Below, one piece after another: positions 54,910 to 63,472 of a stretch of DNA of 64,000 nucleotides. A program made the translations under genes and the position numbers. The notes under the pieces are model-generated. The model was not told the origin of the DNA. It was given only the letters and a program-made list of their open reading frames with translations, and did not search any database. Position 1 is the stretch's first letter. Each line of letters opens with the position of its first letter. The stretch covers positions 558,001 to 622,000 of the forward strand of contig JADJAD010000004.1 in assembly GCA_016704465.1 (NCBI GenBank), given 5' to 3'. This DNA is from Gemmatimonadota bacterium. GTDB lineage: Bacteria > Gemmatimonadota > Gemmatimonadetes > Gemmatimonadales > Gemmatimonadaceae.

Positions 54910-55320
54910 TCAGCCCGCGCCCGGATCGTCCTGCATCACGCCAAAGATGTTTCCCTCGGGGTCCTTACAGTAGGCGAGCCAGCCCACGCCGATGATCGGC
55001 ATCTTGGGGACGGCCAGGTGCCCGCCGGCGGCACGTACCGCATCGACCGACCCGTCCACCGAGGCCACGCCGATGGTGCACACGTACGAATTGACCGCCT
55101 GTCCCTCGACGGGCGCGTCTGCCCGCCGGAAAACGATGCCGCCATCAATCCCCGGCGCATCGCCCGACCCAGTCGTCACGCGCCAATACCGGTTCTCGTT
55201 CGGCATCTCGATCCCGGGCAGGACCCATTCCTTGATCTCCCACCCGAACACCGCGCGATAAAACTCCGCCGCGCGCTTCGGCTCCGCTGCGTGGATCTCG
55301 AAGTGTACGACCCGGTTCAT
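54910..55320 (-). CDS. VOC-family (glyoxalase-like) protein
   Basis: A 136-residue protein with the vicinal oxygen chelate fold: MNRVVHFEIHAAEPKRAAEFYRAVFGWEI (metal His in HFEIHA), GGIVFRRAD and LAYCKDPEGNIFGVMQDDP with the terminal acid. Family members are glyoxalases, dioxygenases or resistance proteins with a divalent metal; the pattern here fits the short glyoxalase/bleomycin-resistance-like group. An AGGCG-like site lies before ATG 55320. The function is unassigned. Confidence 0.88.
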   Translation of the reverse strand: MNRVVHFEIHAAEPKRAAEFYRAVFGWEIKEWVLPGIEMPNENRYWRVTTGSGDAPGIDGGIVFRRADAPVEGQAVNSYVCTIGVASVDGSVDAVRAAGGHLAVPKMPIIGVGWLAYCKDPEGNIFGVMQDDPGAG

Positions 55321-55417
55321 CTGTCGCCTCCGTGAGAGCGCGTGGCGCACACGCGTGTCGGTGCACCTCCTCGCGAAGCTGTGGCCGCCCGGTCGCTCCG
55401 TCAATCACCCGGGGAGC

Positions 55418-55487
55418 GGCAGGCGTGCCGGCAGGCGTGCCGGCAGGCGTGCCGGCATCAGGCCAGGCGTGCATCAGGCCAGGCGCT
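55418..55487. repeat. Tandem repeats 3 x 12 nt and 2 x 16 nt
   Basis: Three copies of ggcaggcgtgcc (55418-55453), then two copies of catcaggccaggcgtg (second diverged) at 55456-55487. The second set overlaps the 3' end of the NmrA-like gene, whose stop codon at 55474-55476 lies in it. Confidence 0.8.
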
Positions 55488-56358
55488 CGCGCGCCCAGTT
55501 CTCGAGGCGAGTGAGCGGCACGGGAAACCGTCCCTGAAACGATGCCGGATCAAAGGCCTGGTTGGTCGTCTCACCCACCACCGACGCGCGCAGAATACGA
55601 CTGACCCCGCCGTGCAGCGGCGCCAGCAGTGGCGCCATGGCGCGCAGCACGGGGAGCGGGATACTGACCACCGTCGCTCGCCGCCCCGTCACTCGCTCGA
55701 AGATCGCGATCACCTGCCGGGTGGTCAGGTTCTCCGGGCCTCCGACCTCGATCGTGGCGCCGCGGAGCGATGCGTCGCCGACCGCATGCACGACCAGTGA
55801 TGCCACGTCGGCCGCCGCAACGTAGTTCCTCGGGTTATCTCCCGGACCGAAGATCACGACGCGCTTCCCCGATGCCACCGCCTTGCCGATGAGCTCGTAG
55901 GCGTGCATCTCCATGAATGCGGCCGGACGCACAATGGTGAACGCCAAGCCGCTGACCTGCAGCTGCTGCTCGACTTTCGCCTTCGTGCGCCAGAAGTCCA
56001 CGGGATGCGTCAACGCGGCGCCGAGGACCGACGTGAACACGAAGTGCGACACGCCGGCGTGCCGCGCCGCCGCGATGAGGGCGCATTGCCCGGCGTCGTC
56101 CACCTTGGCACTGGAGCTCTTCCCGGTACCAAGCATGGAATGCGCCGCCGACACGACAACCTCGGCGCCGCACACCGCATCGTGCAGCGACGCCGCATCG
56201 CGTAGGTCGCCGACGACGACCTCGGCGCCAGCCGCTACGACCGCGCGCGCGCGCACCGGTACCCGGGTCATGGCGCGAACGGTGTGGCCGTCGGCGACGA
56301 GCTGGCGCACGACGTGTTGCCCGAGGTGGCCGGTGGCTCCAACGACGAGGATCAGCAT
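55474..56358 (-). CDS. NmrA/SDR-type NAD(P)-binding protein
   Basis: A 294-residue protein beginning MLILVVGATGHLGQHVVRQLVADGH (ATG 56358). The glycine-rich NAD(P) motif GATGHLGQ is at residues 7-14. It has the layout of atypical extended SDRs of the NmrA/NAD(P)H-binding group: VSAAHSMLGTGKSSSAKVDDAG, HFVFTSVLG, FTIVRPAAFMEMH, NYVAAADVASLVV. Members are redox sensors or reductases of electron-transfer cofactors. The catalytic YxxxK is not obvious, so a non-catalytic sensor is possible. Confidence 0.85.
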   Translation of the reverse strand: MLILVVGATGHLGQHVVRQLVADGHTVRAMTRVPVRARAVVAAGAEVVVGDLRDAASLHDAVCGAEVVVSAAHSMLGTGKSSSAKVDDAGQCALIAAARHAGVSHFVFTSVLGAALTHPVDFWRTKAKVEQQLQVSGLAFTIVRPAAFMEMHAYELIGKAVASGKRVVIFGPGDNPRNYVAAADVASLVVHAVGDASLRGATIEVGGPENLTTRQVIAIFERVTGRRATVVSIPLPVLRAMAPLLAPLHGGVSRILRASVVGETTNQAFDPASFQGRFPVPLTRLENWARERLA

Positions 56359-56488
56359 CGCGAACTCGAGGAAGGGGATGGTCCGGGCGAGCGGACGTGG
56401 ATTCGTCGCATGCCTCGCACGCGCACAAGATCGCGGCAGGGATCTCGCGTCGAAGCGGGTCGCTCGCCGGGAGACCCGCTTCGCCCGC

Positions 56489-58051
56489 CTATCGCACGGT
56501 CTGCTCCTGCCGCCGCAGCACCCGACCGCGCCCGCTCCGCACCGTCGTCCCGCCGTCCCACACCACCTCACCGTTCACCCAGACCCGCGCGATCCCGGTC
56601 GACACCAGGTGCGGCTCGGCCGGCGTCGCGCGGTCCATCACGGTGGCCGGGTCGAACAGCACCAGGTCGGCGAACTGCCCGGGCGCAATCGTTCCTCGCC
56701 GAGTGATCCCGACATGAGCGGCGGAAAGACGAGTCATCTTGCGAATGGCCTCCTCCAGCGGCACGACCCGCTGCTCGCGCACGTAGCGGCCCAGCACCCG
56801 CGGAAAGGCCCCGAACCCCCGCGGGTGCGCGCCATCGAGCCCGCCGTCGGAGCAAACATTGGTGTGCTCCCACGACAGCAACTTGACGATGTCTCCCTCG
56901 TCCATGCTCGTCGCCACCACGCTCTCCCCCCCCTCGCCGGGGTGCGCCTGCTCCCACGCCAGCGACTCCCGGATCAATCCCATCAGCGTACTCGCCGCAT
57001 CTTCTCCTCGCATGACGGAGATCTGCGCCACGGTCTTTCCCTTGTAGGCTGGATTGGCAGCAAAGTCGCCAATCAGCAGTCCTTCCGGCCGGGCAATCTC
57101 GCGCAGGATCTTTTCGGCTTCGACGCGGTTGTCAAAATCGCGTTTCGGGAACAGGACCGTCAGCGTGGACTGCCAATACGGATACGGGTACGCGTCGGCG
57201 GTGATATCGACCCCGCTGTCACGCGCGCCACGCAACAAGGCAAACAGGCTGTCGGTGCGCCCCCACAGCGGGACCATCGCCAGCTTGATGTGGCTCACCT
57301 GCACCGGAAGCTTCGCCTCGCGGCCGATGGCGATGATCTCGTCGATGGCCTCCCAGAACCAGCGATCCTCGCTGCGGATATGACTGATGTACCGCCCACC
57401 GTTCCGTGCCGCGACCTTGGCCAGCGCCATCACCTCCTCGCGGCCGGAGTAGATCCCGGGATCGTACTCGAGGCCCGTGGAGAGACCGAGCGCTCCCGCA
57501 TCGAGCTCACGCTGCAGCAGCACCGCCATCGAGTCGATCTCGCCTGGACGGGCAGCGCGCCTGTAGTCGCCGCCCAGCACGGCCTCGCGCAGCGTTCCAT
57601 GCCCGGCGTAAAACGCCACGTTGACCGAGGGGCGCGCCGCCGCCAGCGCATCGAGCGCCGCGGCCAGCGGGTACGGATGATCGCCATCGTTGCCGGCGAC
57701 GATCGTGGTCACCCCCTGACTCACCACCGCCAAGGCAGCGGGGCTCCCGGTCAGCCCGCGGTCATGGTGGCTATGCGTGTCGATGAACCCGGGAGCGAGC
57801 ACGAGCCCGCCGCCGTCAATCACGGAGTCCCCGCGCATCGGAGTGACGCTTCCTACCGCAACGATGGAATCGCCGACGAAACGAACCGCGCCAGCCACGG
57901 CGGGCGAGCCGGTGCCGTCGATGATGCGGACGTTGGTGATCGTGGTTCCCGTGGCTGCACTGGGAGCACCGCCGCATGCGCCCAGCACGACGCCCCACTG
58001 GAGAACGACGACGGTTCCGAGCACGGTGCGACGAGAGCAGGGCATGCGCAT
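56489..58051 (-). CDS. N-acyl-D-amino-acid deacylase (D-aminoacylase)
   Basis: A 520-residue metal-dependent amidohydrolase with a Tat-like lipoprotein start: MRMPCSRRTVLGTVVVLQWGVVLGAC (RR at residues 7-8, lipobox LGAC). Metal ligands: APGFIDTHSHHDRG (HxH), YISHIRSEDRWFWEAIDE (His), VQVSHIKLA (His), and the Asp in SDGGLDGAHPRG. D-aminoacylases release D-amino acids from N-acyl forms; together with the DmpA-like and M19-like enzymes it suggests interest in D-amino acid peptides. ATG 58051 is preferred. Confidence 0.88.
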   Translation of the reverse strand: MRMPCSRRTVLGTVVVLQWGVVLGACGGAPSAATGTTITNVRIIDGTGSPAVAGAVRFVGDSIVAVGSVTPMRGDSVIDGGGLVLAPGFIDTHSHHDRGLTGSPAALAVVSQGVTTIVAGNDGDHPYPLAAALDALAAARPSVNVAFYAGHGTLREAVLGGDYRRAARPGEIDSMAVLLQRELDAGALGLSTGLEYDPGIYSGREEVMALAKVAARNGGRYISHIRSEDRWFWEAIDEIIAIGREAKLPVQVSHIKLAMVPLWGRTDSLFALLRGARDSGVDITADAYPYPYWQSTLTVLFPKRDFDNRVEAEKILREIARPEGLLIGDFAANPAYKGKTVAQISVMRGEDAASTLMGLIRESLAWEQAHPGEGGESVVATSMDEGDIVKLLSWEHTNVCSDGGLDGAHPRGFGAFPRVLGRYVREQRVVPLEEAIRKMTRLSAAHVGITRRGTIAPGQFADLVLFDPATVMDRATPAEPHLVSTGIARVWVNGEVVWDGGTTVRSGRGRVLRRQEQTVR

Positions 58052-58441
58052 TGGACGCGGTGTGGAGTATGGCCAGCGGGGCGTGCGCCGACAGGCACTC
58101 GTCGAGCCGTGCCGGCATCGCTCGCATTCCGGGCCGACCCGCCGAGCAGGGCCTGCCCCGAGGAGCAGACAATCAGGACGCTGGCGAAGCTCGGCGACGG
58201 GAAGGCAATGCGGAAGATCCGCGTCGCGACCGGCGCCCGGACCGGTCAGGATCGGACGGCCCAATCGACCGCGGCGGCCGCATCACCGGGCCTCGCCCCC
58301 CGCGCACCACGGGGCGCGCGAGGTGATGCAGCGGGTGCGTGACGGTTTCAGACCCCGTTTCGCGCATGGCAGGGGGACGAGAGGACGCAGCCTCGCCAAC
58401 TCCGGGGCACGCATCCACCCACCCCACGACACAGGTGCGAC
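58052..58441. other. Intergenic region before the small membrane gene
   Basis: About 390 bases between divergently transcribed genes. No ORF here has the amino-acid character of a real protein. It must contain the promoters of the deacylase and the small membrane protein. No consensus promoter was identified. Confidence 0.5.
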
Positions 58442-58777
58442 ATGGCACTCGAACGCAGCCCCTTCCTCAAGCTCGATCGCCAGATGGTCCTGGGCGAACT
58501 CAAGTCCATCGGGTCACGCGACGCCGATGTGCTGCACGTGCGCAAGTCCCAGATCCTGACTATCGCGAAGTTTCCCAAGCACGCGGGCACCTATGTCATG
58601 GTGGTGGGGGCGCTGTGCACCGCGCTCATCCTGCTCGCCTTCATCGGCATCCCGCTGCTCATCCTGGGATGGTGGATGCGGCGGCGCGGCGTCCAGAACG
58701 TCGAGGCGGTCGAGCTCGGGTGGAATGACTTCATGGGCGTGCCGCCAGCGCGCGTCGTCGGGGCGGTGTCCGCCTAG
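58442..58777 (+). CDS. Small membrane protein of unknown function
   Basis: A 111-residue protein with two hydrophobic stretches joined by a short turn (TYVMVVGALCTALILLAF and IGIPLLILGWWMRRRG). The N-terminus (MALERSPFLKLDRQMVLGELKSIG) is helical and soluble, and the C-terminus ends NDFMGVPPARVVGAVSA. No family was recognised. It converges on tamB with an 84-base gap that has a strong hairpin. Confidence 0.7.
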   Translation: MALERSPFLKLDRQMVLGELKSIGSRDADVLHVRKSQILTIAKFPKHAGTYVMVVGALCTALILLAFIGIPLLILGWWMRRRGVQNVEAVELGWNDFMGVPPARVVGAVSA

Positions 58778-58806
58778 CTTGGCCGCCGCGCGCCACGGCT
58801 TCGGGG

Positions 58807-58857
58807 GCGGGACCGGCGGTGTCTCACCGCCGCAGGCGGCGCGGCACGCGGTCCCGC
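58807..58857. terminator. Hairpin between converging genes
   Basis: A 9-bp stem, GCGGGACCG (58807-58815) with CGGTCCCGC (58849-58857), encloses a second 6-bp hairpin GCGGTG/CACCGC (58816-58821 with 58825-58830). It lies in the 84-base gap between two convergent genes and may end transcription from both sides. No T-run. Confidence 0.55.
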
Positions 58858-58861
58858 GCCG

Positions 58862-61800
58862 CTACCACGCGATGCGCCACGTGAGCAGCGCGCCCAGCAC
58901 CTGGAGCGCGCGCGGCTTCTGTCCGCTCCCTAACGACGGCGTCGAGGACTGGAGGCGTGTCTCGAGGCTGGCCTGCGCGGTGAGGCGGTCGCTCAGGCGG
59001 CGTTCCACCGACGCCCCCGGGACCGTCAGCGAGGGACGCACGTGCCCGAGCAGGAACGTCCGGTCATCGAGGTAGCGCCCGATCTCGATGTCCGTGCCGC
59101 GCAACACGGTCTCCAGCGCACCTAACGTCACGTCGGCGGCAATGGGGGCGGGGGTGATGTTCAGGATGTCGGCGCGGGTGAAGGCCGCCAGGTCAGCGCG
59201 CACCTGGTCCACCAGCGCGCCGATCCCGATGCTTGCCAACTGGCGCGTTGCGAGCGCTGCCATGTTCCCCACCAGCGACGCCCCCCCCGCCCCGCCGCTC
59301 TCAACGCCCGTGCCCGAGAATTGCAACAGGGAGGACGACGAGCGTCCGAACGCCAGGAAGGCCAGCAGGTCCGACTCCGACAGCGAAGGCTGCGCGTTGC
59401 TCTCCAGGTTGACCGTCGGGTTGTCGAGGGTCCCGCCGATCACGACGCGGATCTCGAGCGGCGCCCGCCCTGCCTGCCGTACGTCGTACGCGGTGACGAC
59501 CTGCAGGAGCGGATTCAGCTCCTCGTCGCCGAGGAATCGCACCGTCCCTCGCACCACGTCGAATCGTTTGCCGAACACCGTGTAGTGGCCCTGGTCGGTG
59601 TTCAGCGTGCCGGTGACCAGGTAGGAGTCCCGCCCGCGCTCCTTGCGCAGGCGCAGGTCGCCATACACTTCAACGTTGGCCTCGGCCGAACGTCCGAATG
59701 TCCCACGCCGCACCTCGACGCCGAGGTCGAGGCGCATGTTGCGCACCGCCTCGGTCGGCCCACCCACCCCCAGGTCGGCGGCCGTGGTGCTGTCGACGAG
59801 GGCGAAGATCGTGGGGTCCTCCGCGTCGATCACCGTCTGCGCCTCGGGATCCGGGAGGTAGATCACCCCCTGGGTCAACGCCACGGTGCCGGTCACGAGC
59901 AGCGAGTCGAGCGGACCGTCGACCTGCACGGTGCCGCTCCCGGAGAGCTTGCCGGTGGCGTCGTCCAGCACCTGCAGCTCGTCGGCGCGGAAGGTCAAGT
60001 CCAGCGTCGGGCGCGCCAGCGACGCCAGGCCGATGACCCCGCTGCCGGTCAGCGTGCCCTTGCTGCGTGCCGAGAACGCGTCGAGGTGCATGGCGTCGCC
60101 CGCCAGGCGCAGGTGCGCCGAGCCGTCGCGCATCATCACCCCGGTCGAGGTCAGCCGCACCTGCTCCACGGCGATGTCGAGGTCACCGGTGAGGCGCGGC
60201 GCGTCCCAGGTCCCGTGGACGAGCACCTCGCCCCGCGCCGATCCGCGCAGGGCGGCCAGGGCGTCGGTGATGGCCATGGCGGGCGAGAGCGGAATGCTGT
60301 CGCCGGCGACGGTCAAGCGAATCGGCGCGCTGCTCGGCAGCCGCTCCACCACCTCCCCCGCGAGTGCCAGGTCCACCGGGAGCGTTCCGTCGACGTGCAG
60401 CAGCTCACGCCCGGTGCTGTCGTGCGTCTCCGCCGTCAGCTGCATCTCGCGATCGGCATAGCGGAACGTCGCGCTGGCGTCGGGAACGAGCGCCCCCTCG
60501 ACGCGGCCGGCCGTCAGTGTGGCCCTCCCGTCCAGCTGCGGGGACTCTCGCGTCCCGGCCATCGTCAGGCGCCCGCCCATCACACCGTCGGCGTCGAGGT
60601 CACCCTGCGTGATCGCGATCCACGGCGCAATGCGCACCCCCTCGAAGGCCAGTTCCAGGGCGATCGCGCCGGTCTCCGGCACATCGCCTCGCACGAAGAT
60701 GCGTCCACCGCGTGTCGCATCGCGCAGTTCGAGCGAGTCCACCTGCAAGTGCGGACCGCGCCAGCTCACGGTCGCCGGGTACGATGCGCGCCAGTCGGCA
60801 GCATCCATCTCCAGGGCGAGGTCGCGCAGGTGGATCTCCCCCTCACCGGTGCTCAGGGCATAGTCGGCCTCGAGCCGGTACGTCGCACTGTCCCCAGGGT
60901 AGAGCGTGACCGCCACCTCGCCTACTCCGCGCATGTAGGTGGCCCGCACCTCCGTACGATCAAAGGCGAAGCCCGCGGCACGCACGGCATCGAGACTCCC
61001 CTCCACACGCAACGAATCGTGGGCGGTGAACACATCGCGCCATTCGCCCCGCACCTCCGTCGCCCCGAGCAGGTTGCCATTCCACGCGACTCCCGGCGAG
61101 CGGAGCGTCGCCTCGATCGTCGCGCCCTTCACGTGACCACGCGCCTCTCCCGTGAGCGCGAGCGTCCCGCCGGTCGAGTCGCTCCGCACCGGGGGAATCA
61201 CCACCAGTGCTGCCGGCGCGGCCTGACGTGCTGGCGACATGGACGCGGCCAGTTCGGCGGCGGGGTCGAGCAGCGCGCGCTCGGCCGCGCGAATCGAGTC
61301 GGCCATGGCCCGCAGGCGCGCCACGCGCGCCCCAACGGCCGGTCGCGCCGGCACGGTCGCCGTGTCGCCGGTCGCGATCCAGCGATCCAGTCCCGCCAGG
61401 TCATCGATGCGAGCGGCAAAGCGCAGCGTCCCCTCGCGCGTGTCCACGAGCCCGAATGCGCCCGTCGCCTGCAACGACGCGAAGTCGGTTGCGGCGTAGA
61501 GCGAGTCCACCTGCAACAGGCCGTCGCGCGCCCGCGCATCGAGCACGATGTCGCGCCCGACCGCACTGTCCACGACCACACGCGACCAGCGGGAGCTGAT
61601 GTCGGCGCGCAGGGTGGCCGGGTCGGTCCCCACGCCGCTCACGGTGGTCACCCCCGTGAGCGTCATGTCCGGCAGCGAAGGCACCACGGCCTGTGGCGCG
61701 ACGTTCGTGGTCGTCACCTCGGCCTGGTACGACGCCGAGTCGCCGGCCAGCCGGCGATAGGAGCCGCGCGCGACGATGCGGCCGTCTTGCGGGAGCTGCA

Positions 61801-63472
61801 GTTCCGCCTCGGCAGCGACGTCCCGTGGCGTTCCCGCCACGTGCACGGTACCCGTCGCGGTGCCCTGCACGACCGTGCTGTCCACGAAGTTCTCGAGGAT
61901 GGCGAGCGCCAGCTCCTGCAGCTCTGTCGTGACGTCGAACCGCAGCGTGTCGTCGGCCGACACCCGCCCGCGCACCGTGGCACGCGACACCTGTCCGCGA
62001 TCGACGTGCCGCACTGCGAAGCGTCCGGTCATGCCGCGTGTCACGGTGCCGTCCACCGTGCCGTCGAACGACACCACCCCTCCCACCGGCAGCTCGGCGT
62101 CGAGCGCACGGGCCAGCGACAGCGGTACCCGCGTGGCCCGCAGCCGCAGGCCGCTGGTGGTGCCGCCGTCGGTCGTGCCCGCCACGCCCGCTGCGTACAC
62201 GGTGAACGCTGCATGCCGCGCCGGACGCACGGCGGCATCGATCGTCAGCTGCAGGCGCTCGAGCGGACCGTCAGCGCGGGCACGACCGCTGACCTCGCCC
62301 GCGACGGGAAGCGCCACTCCCGGCACCAGCTGCTCCACGAGTGTCGAGGAGAGCCGCTCGACCGTGAGGTCGGTCGCGGCGAAGCGCGTCACGTCGTCGG
62401 TCAGCACCAGCCCGATCCCGCCCGCCAGTCGCATGCTCCCCACCTGCAGCGACAGCTCGCGAACGTCGTACTCGCTGGGGAGGGAATCGCGCAGCACCAG
62501 CCGCACGAGCATGCGTCCCGTCCCGCTGTCGGGGAGCGCAGGATACAGCGCACGCACGTCGCCAACCGCGAGGCGGGTCACGTCCAGCGCCGCGATGATA
62601 TCTCCGCTCTCCAGCCCCATGGCCACCCGCCCGCTGGCCTCGCTCTCGGGGAGGTGCAGCACCATGCCCGACAAGGTCATGCTATCGGGGCTGGTCCGGA
62701 TGGACCCCGCCAGCTGCATCACCTGCAGCACCGGCGGATGAAACGGGGCCGCCACGACGGCGAGGGAGTCCACCTCCAGCGAGAGCCCGGGGAGCGTCGG
62801 GTCGGCGAGCACGGCCTCGGTGAGCAGCGCATCGATGGCCGTGAACGACATCCGCTGCTGCAGCCCGGCAGATGAGCGAGTCACGCGCACCCGCGACTGA
62901 CCCGCCAGCGCCGCGGCGATCGCGCTGTCACGTGCAGGAGGGGACACGTCGGCGCTCCATGGCCGTACCACCGTCAGCGTACCGCGTCGCAGCCGCAGCA
63001 CCTCGATGCGAATCCAGCTGCCGAAGCCCGAGGTGGTGTCGGCGGGGAGGGTGTCCGCGCCCGGAAAGATGCGCTCGTAGTTCCAACGCTCGTCTGCCCC
63101 CTGCTCCAGCCAGATGACGGGCGTGACCAGCGTGACCTCGTGCAGCCGGACGCGCTGGCCGAACAGGGCGCCGGCATCGAGTCGCGCGTCGACACGCTGC
63201 ACGGCCACGAATGGCGCGCCCGCGCTGTCGGTGATCACGACGTCGTGCAGCGAAAAGCGGTCCAGGATATTGCCGTCGATGCGCCCGATGCGCACGTCGC
63301 CGTGCACCGCCTCCCGGATCGCGCCGAGCGCGATCCGGCGCACGCGCTCCCGACCCAGGTCCGTGCGCGTCGCCGCCAGGTACGCCGCCGTGACGAGCGC
63401 GGCCACGACGGCGAGCAGGACGGCGGATCCTCGCAGCAAGTGCCGCAGCACGTGTCGCAGGAGGCGTCGCAT
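58862..63472 (-). CDS. TamB-type translocation and assembly module protein
   Basis: A 1,536-residue protein with one N-terminal membrane helix (LLRGSAVLLAVVAALVTAAYLAA) and a long repetitive beta-strand body typical of AsmA/TamB bridge proteins. The C-terminal DUF490 region is recognisable: HYTVFGKRFDVVRGTVRFLG, DPEAQTVIDAEDP, VIGGTLDNPTVNLESNAQPSLSESDLLAFLAFGRSSS. Such proteins span the periplasm and carry lipids or help insert outer-membrane proteins. Its start codon overlaps the last base of the stop of the Omp85-like gene (TGATG), so the TamA/TamB-type pair is coupled. Confidence 0.93.
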   Translation of the reverse strand: MRRLLRHVLRHLLRGSAVLLAVVAALVTAAYLAATRTDLGRERVRRIALGAIREAVHGDVRIGRIDGNILDRFSLHDVVITDSAGAPFVAVQRVDARLDAGALFGQRVRLHEVTLVTPVIWLEQGADERWNYERIFPGADTLPADTTSGFGSWIRIEVLRLRRGTLTVVRPWSADVSPPARDSAIAAALAGQSRVRVTRSSAGLQQRMSFTAIDALLTEAVLADPTLPGLSLEVDSLAVVAAPFHPPVLQVMQLAGSIRTSPDSMTLSGMVLHLPESEASGRVAMGLESGDIIAALDVTRLAVGDVRALYPALPDSGTGRMLVRLVLRDSLPSEYDVRELSLQVGSMRLAGGIGLVLTDDVTRFAATDLTVERLSSTLVEQLVPGVALPVAGEVSGRARADGPLERLQLTIDAAVRPARHAAFTVYAAGVAGTTDGGTTSGLRLRATRVPLSLARALDAELPVGGVVSFDGTVDGTVTRGMTGRFAVRHVDRGQVSRATVRGRVSADDTLRFDVTTELQELALAILENFVDSTVVQGTATGTVHVAGTPRDVAAEAELQLPQDGRIVARGSYRRLAGDSASYQAEVTTTNVAPQAVVPSLPDMTLTGVTTVSGVGTDPATLRADISSRWSRVVVDSAVGRDIVLDARARDGLLQVDSLYAATDFASLQATGAFGLVDTREGTLRFAARIDDLAGLDRWIATGDTATVPARPAVGARVARLRAMADSIRAAERALLDPAAELAASMSPARQAAPAALVVIPPVRSDSTGGTLALTGEARGHVKGATIEATLRSPGVAWNGNLLGATEVRGEWRDVFTAHDSLRVEGSLDAVRAAGFAFDRTEVRATYMRGVGEVAVTLYPGDSATYRLEADYALSTGEGEIHLRDLALEMDAADWRASYPATVSWRGPHLQVDSLELRDATRGGRIFVRGDVPETGAIALELAFEGVRIAPWIAITQGDLDADGVMGGRLTMAGTRESPQLDGRATLTAGRVEGALVPDASATFRYADREMQLTAETHDSTGRELLHVDGTLPVDLALAGEVVERLPSSAPIRLTVAGDSIPLSPAMAITDALAALRGSARGEVLVHGTWDAPRLTGDLDIAVEQVRLTSTGVMMRDGSAHLRLAGDAMHLDAFSARSKGTLTGSGVIGLASLARPTLDLTFRADELQVLDDATGKLSGSGTVQVDGPLDSLLVTGTVALTQGVIYLPDPEAQTVIDAEDPTIFALVDSTTAADLGVGGPTEAVRNMRLDLGVEVRRGTFGRSAEANVEVYGDLRLRKERGRDSYLVTGTLNTDQGHYTVFGKRFDVVRGTVRFLGDEELNPLLQVVTAYDVRQAGRAPLEIRVVIGGTLDNPTVNLESNAQPSLSESDLLAFLAFGRSSSSLLQFSGTGVESGGAGGASLVGNMAALATRQLASIGIGALVDQVRADLAAFTRADILNITPAPIAADVTLGALETVLRGTDIEIGRYLDDRTFLLGHVRPSLTVPGASVERRLSDRLTAQASLETRLQSSTPSLGSGQKPRALQVLGALLTWRIAW

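Noticed and set aside
59321..62875. A 1,184-codon open frame antisense to tamB
   Set aside because: Long antisense frames are expected in GC-rich DNA. The predicted protein lacks coherent domains and the other strand encodes a clear TamB protein.
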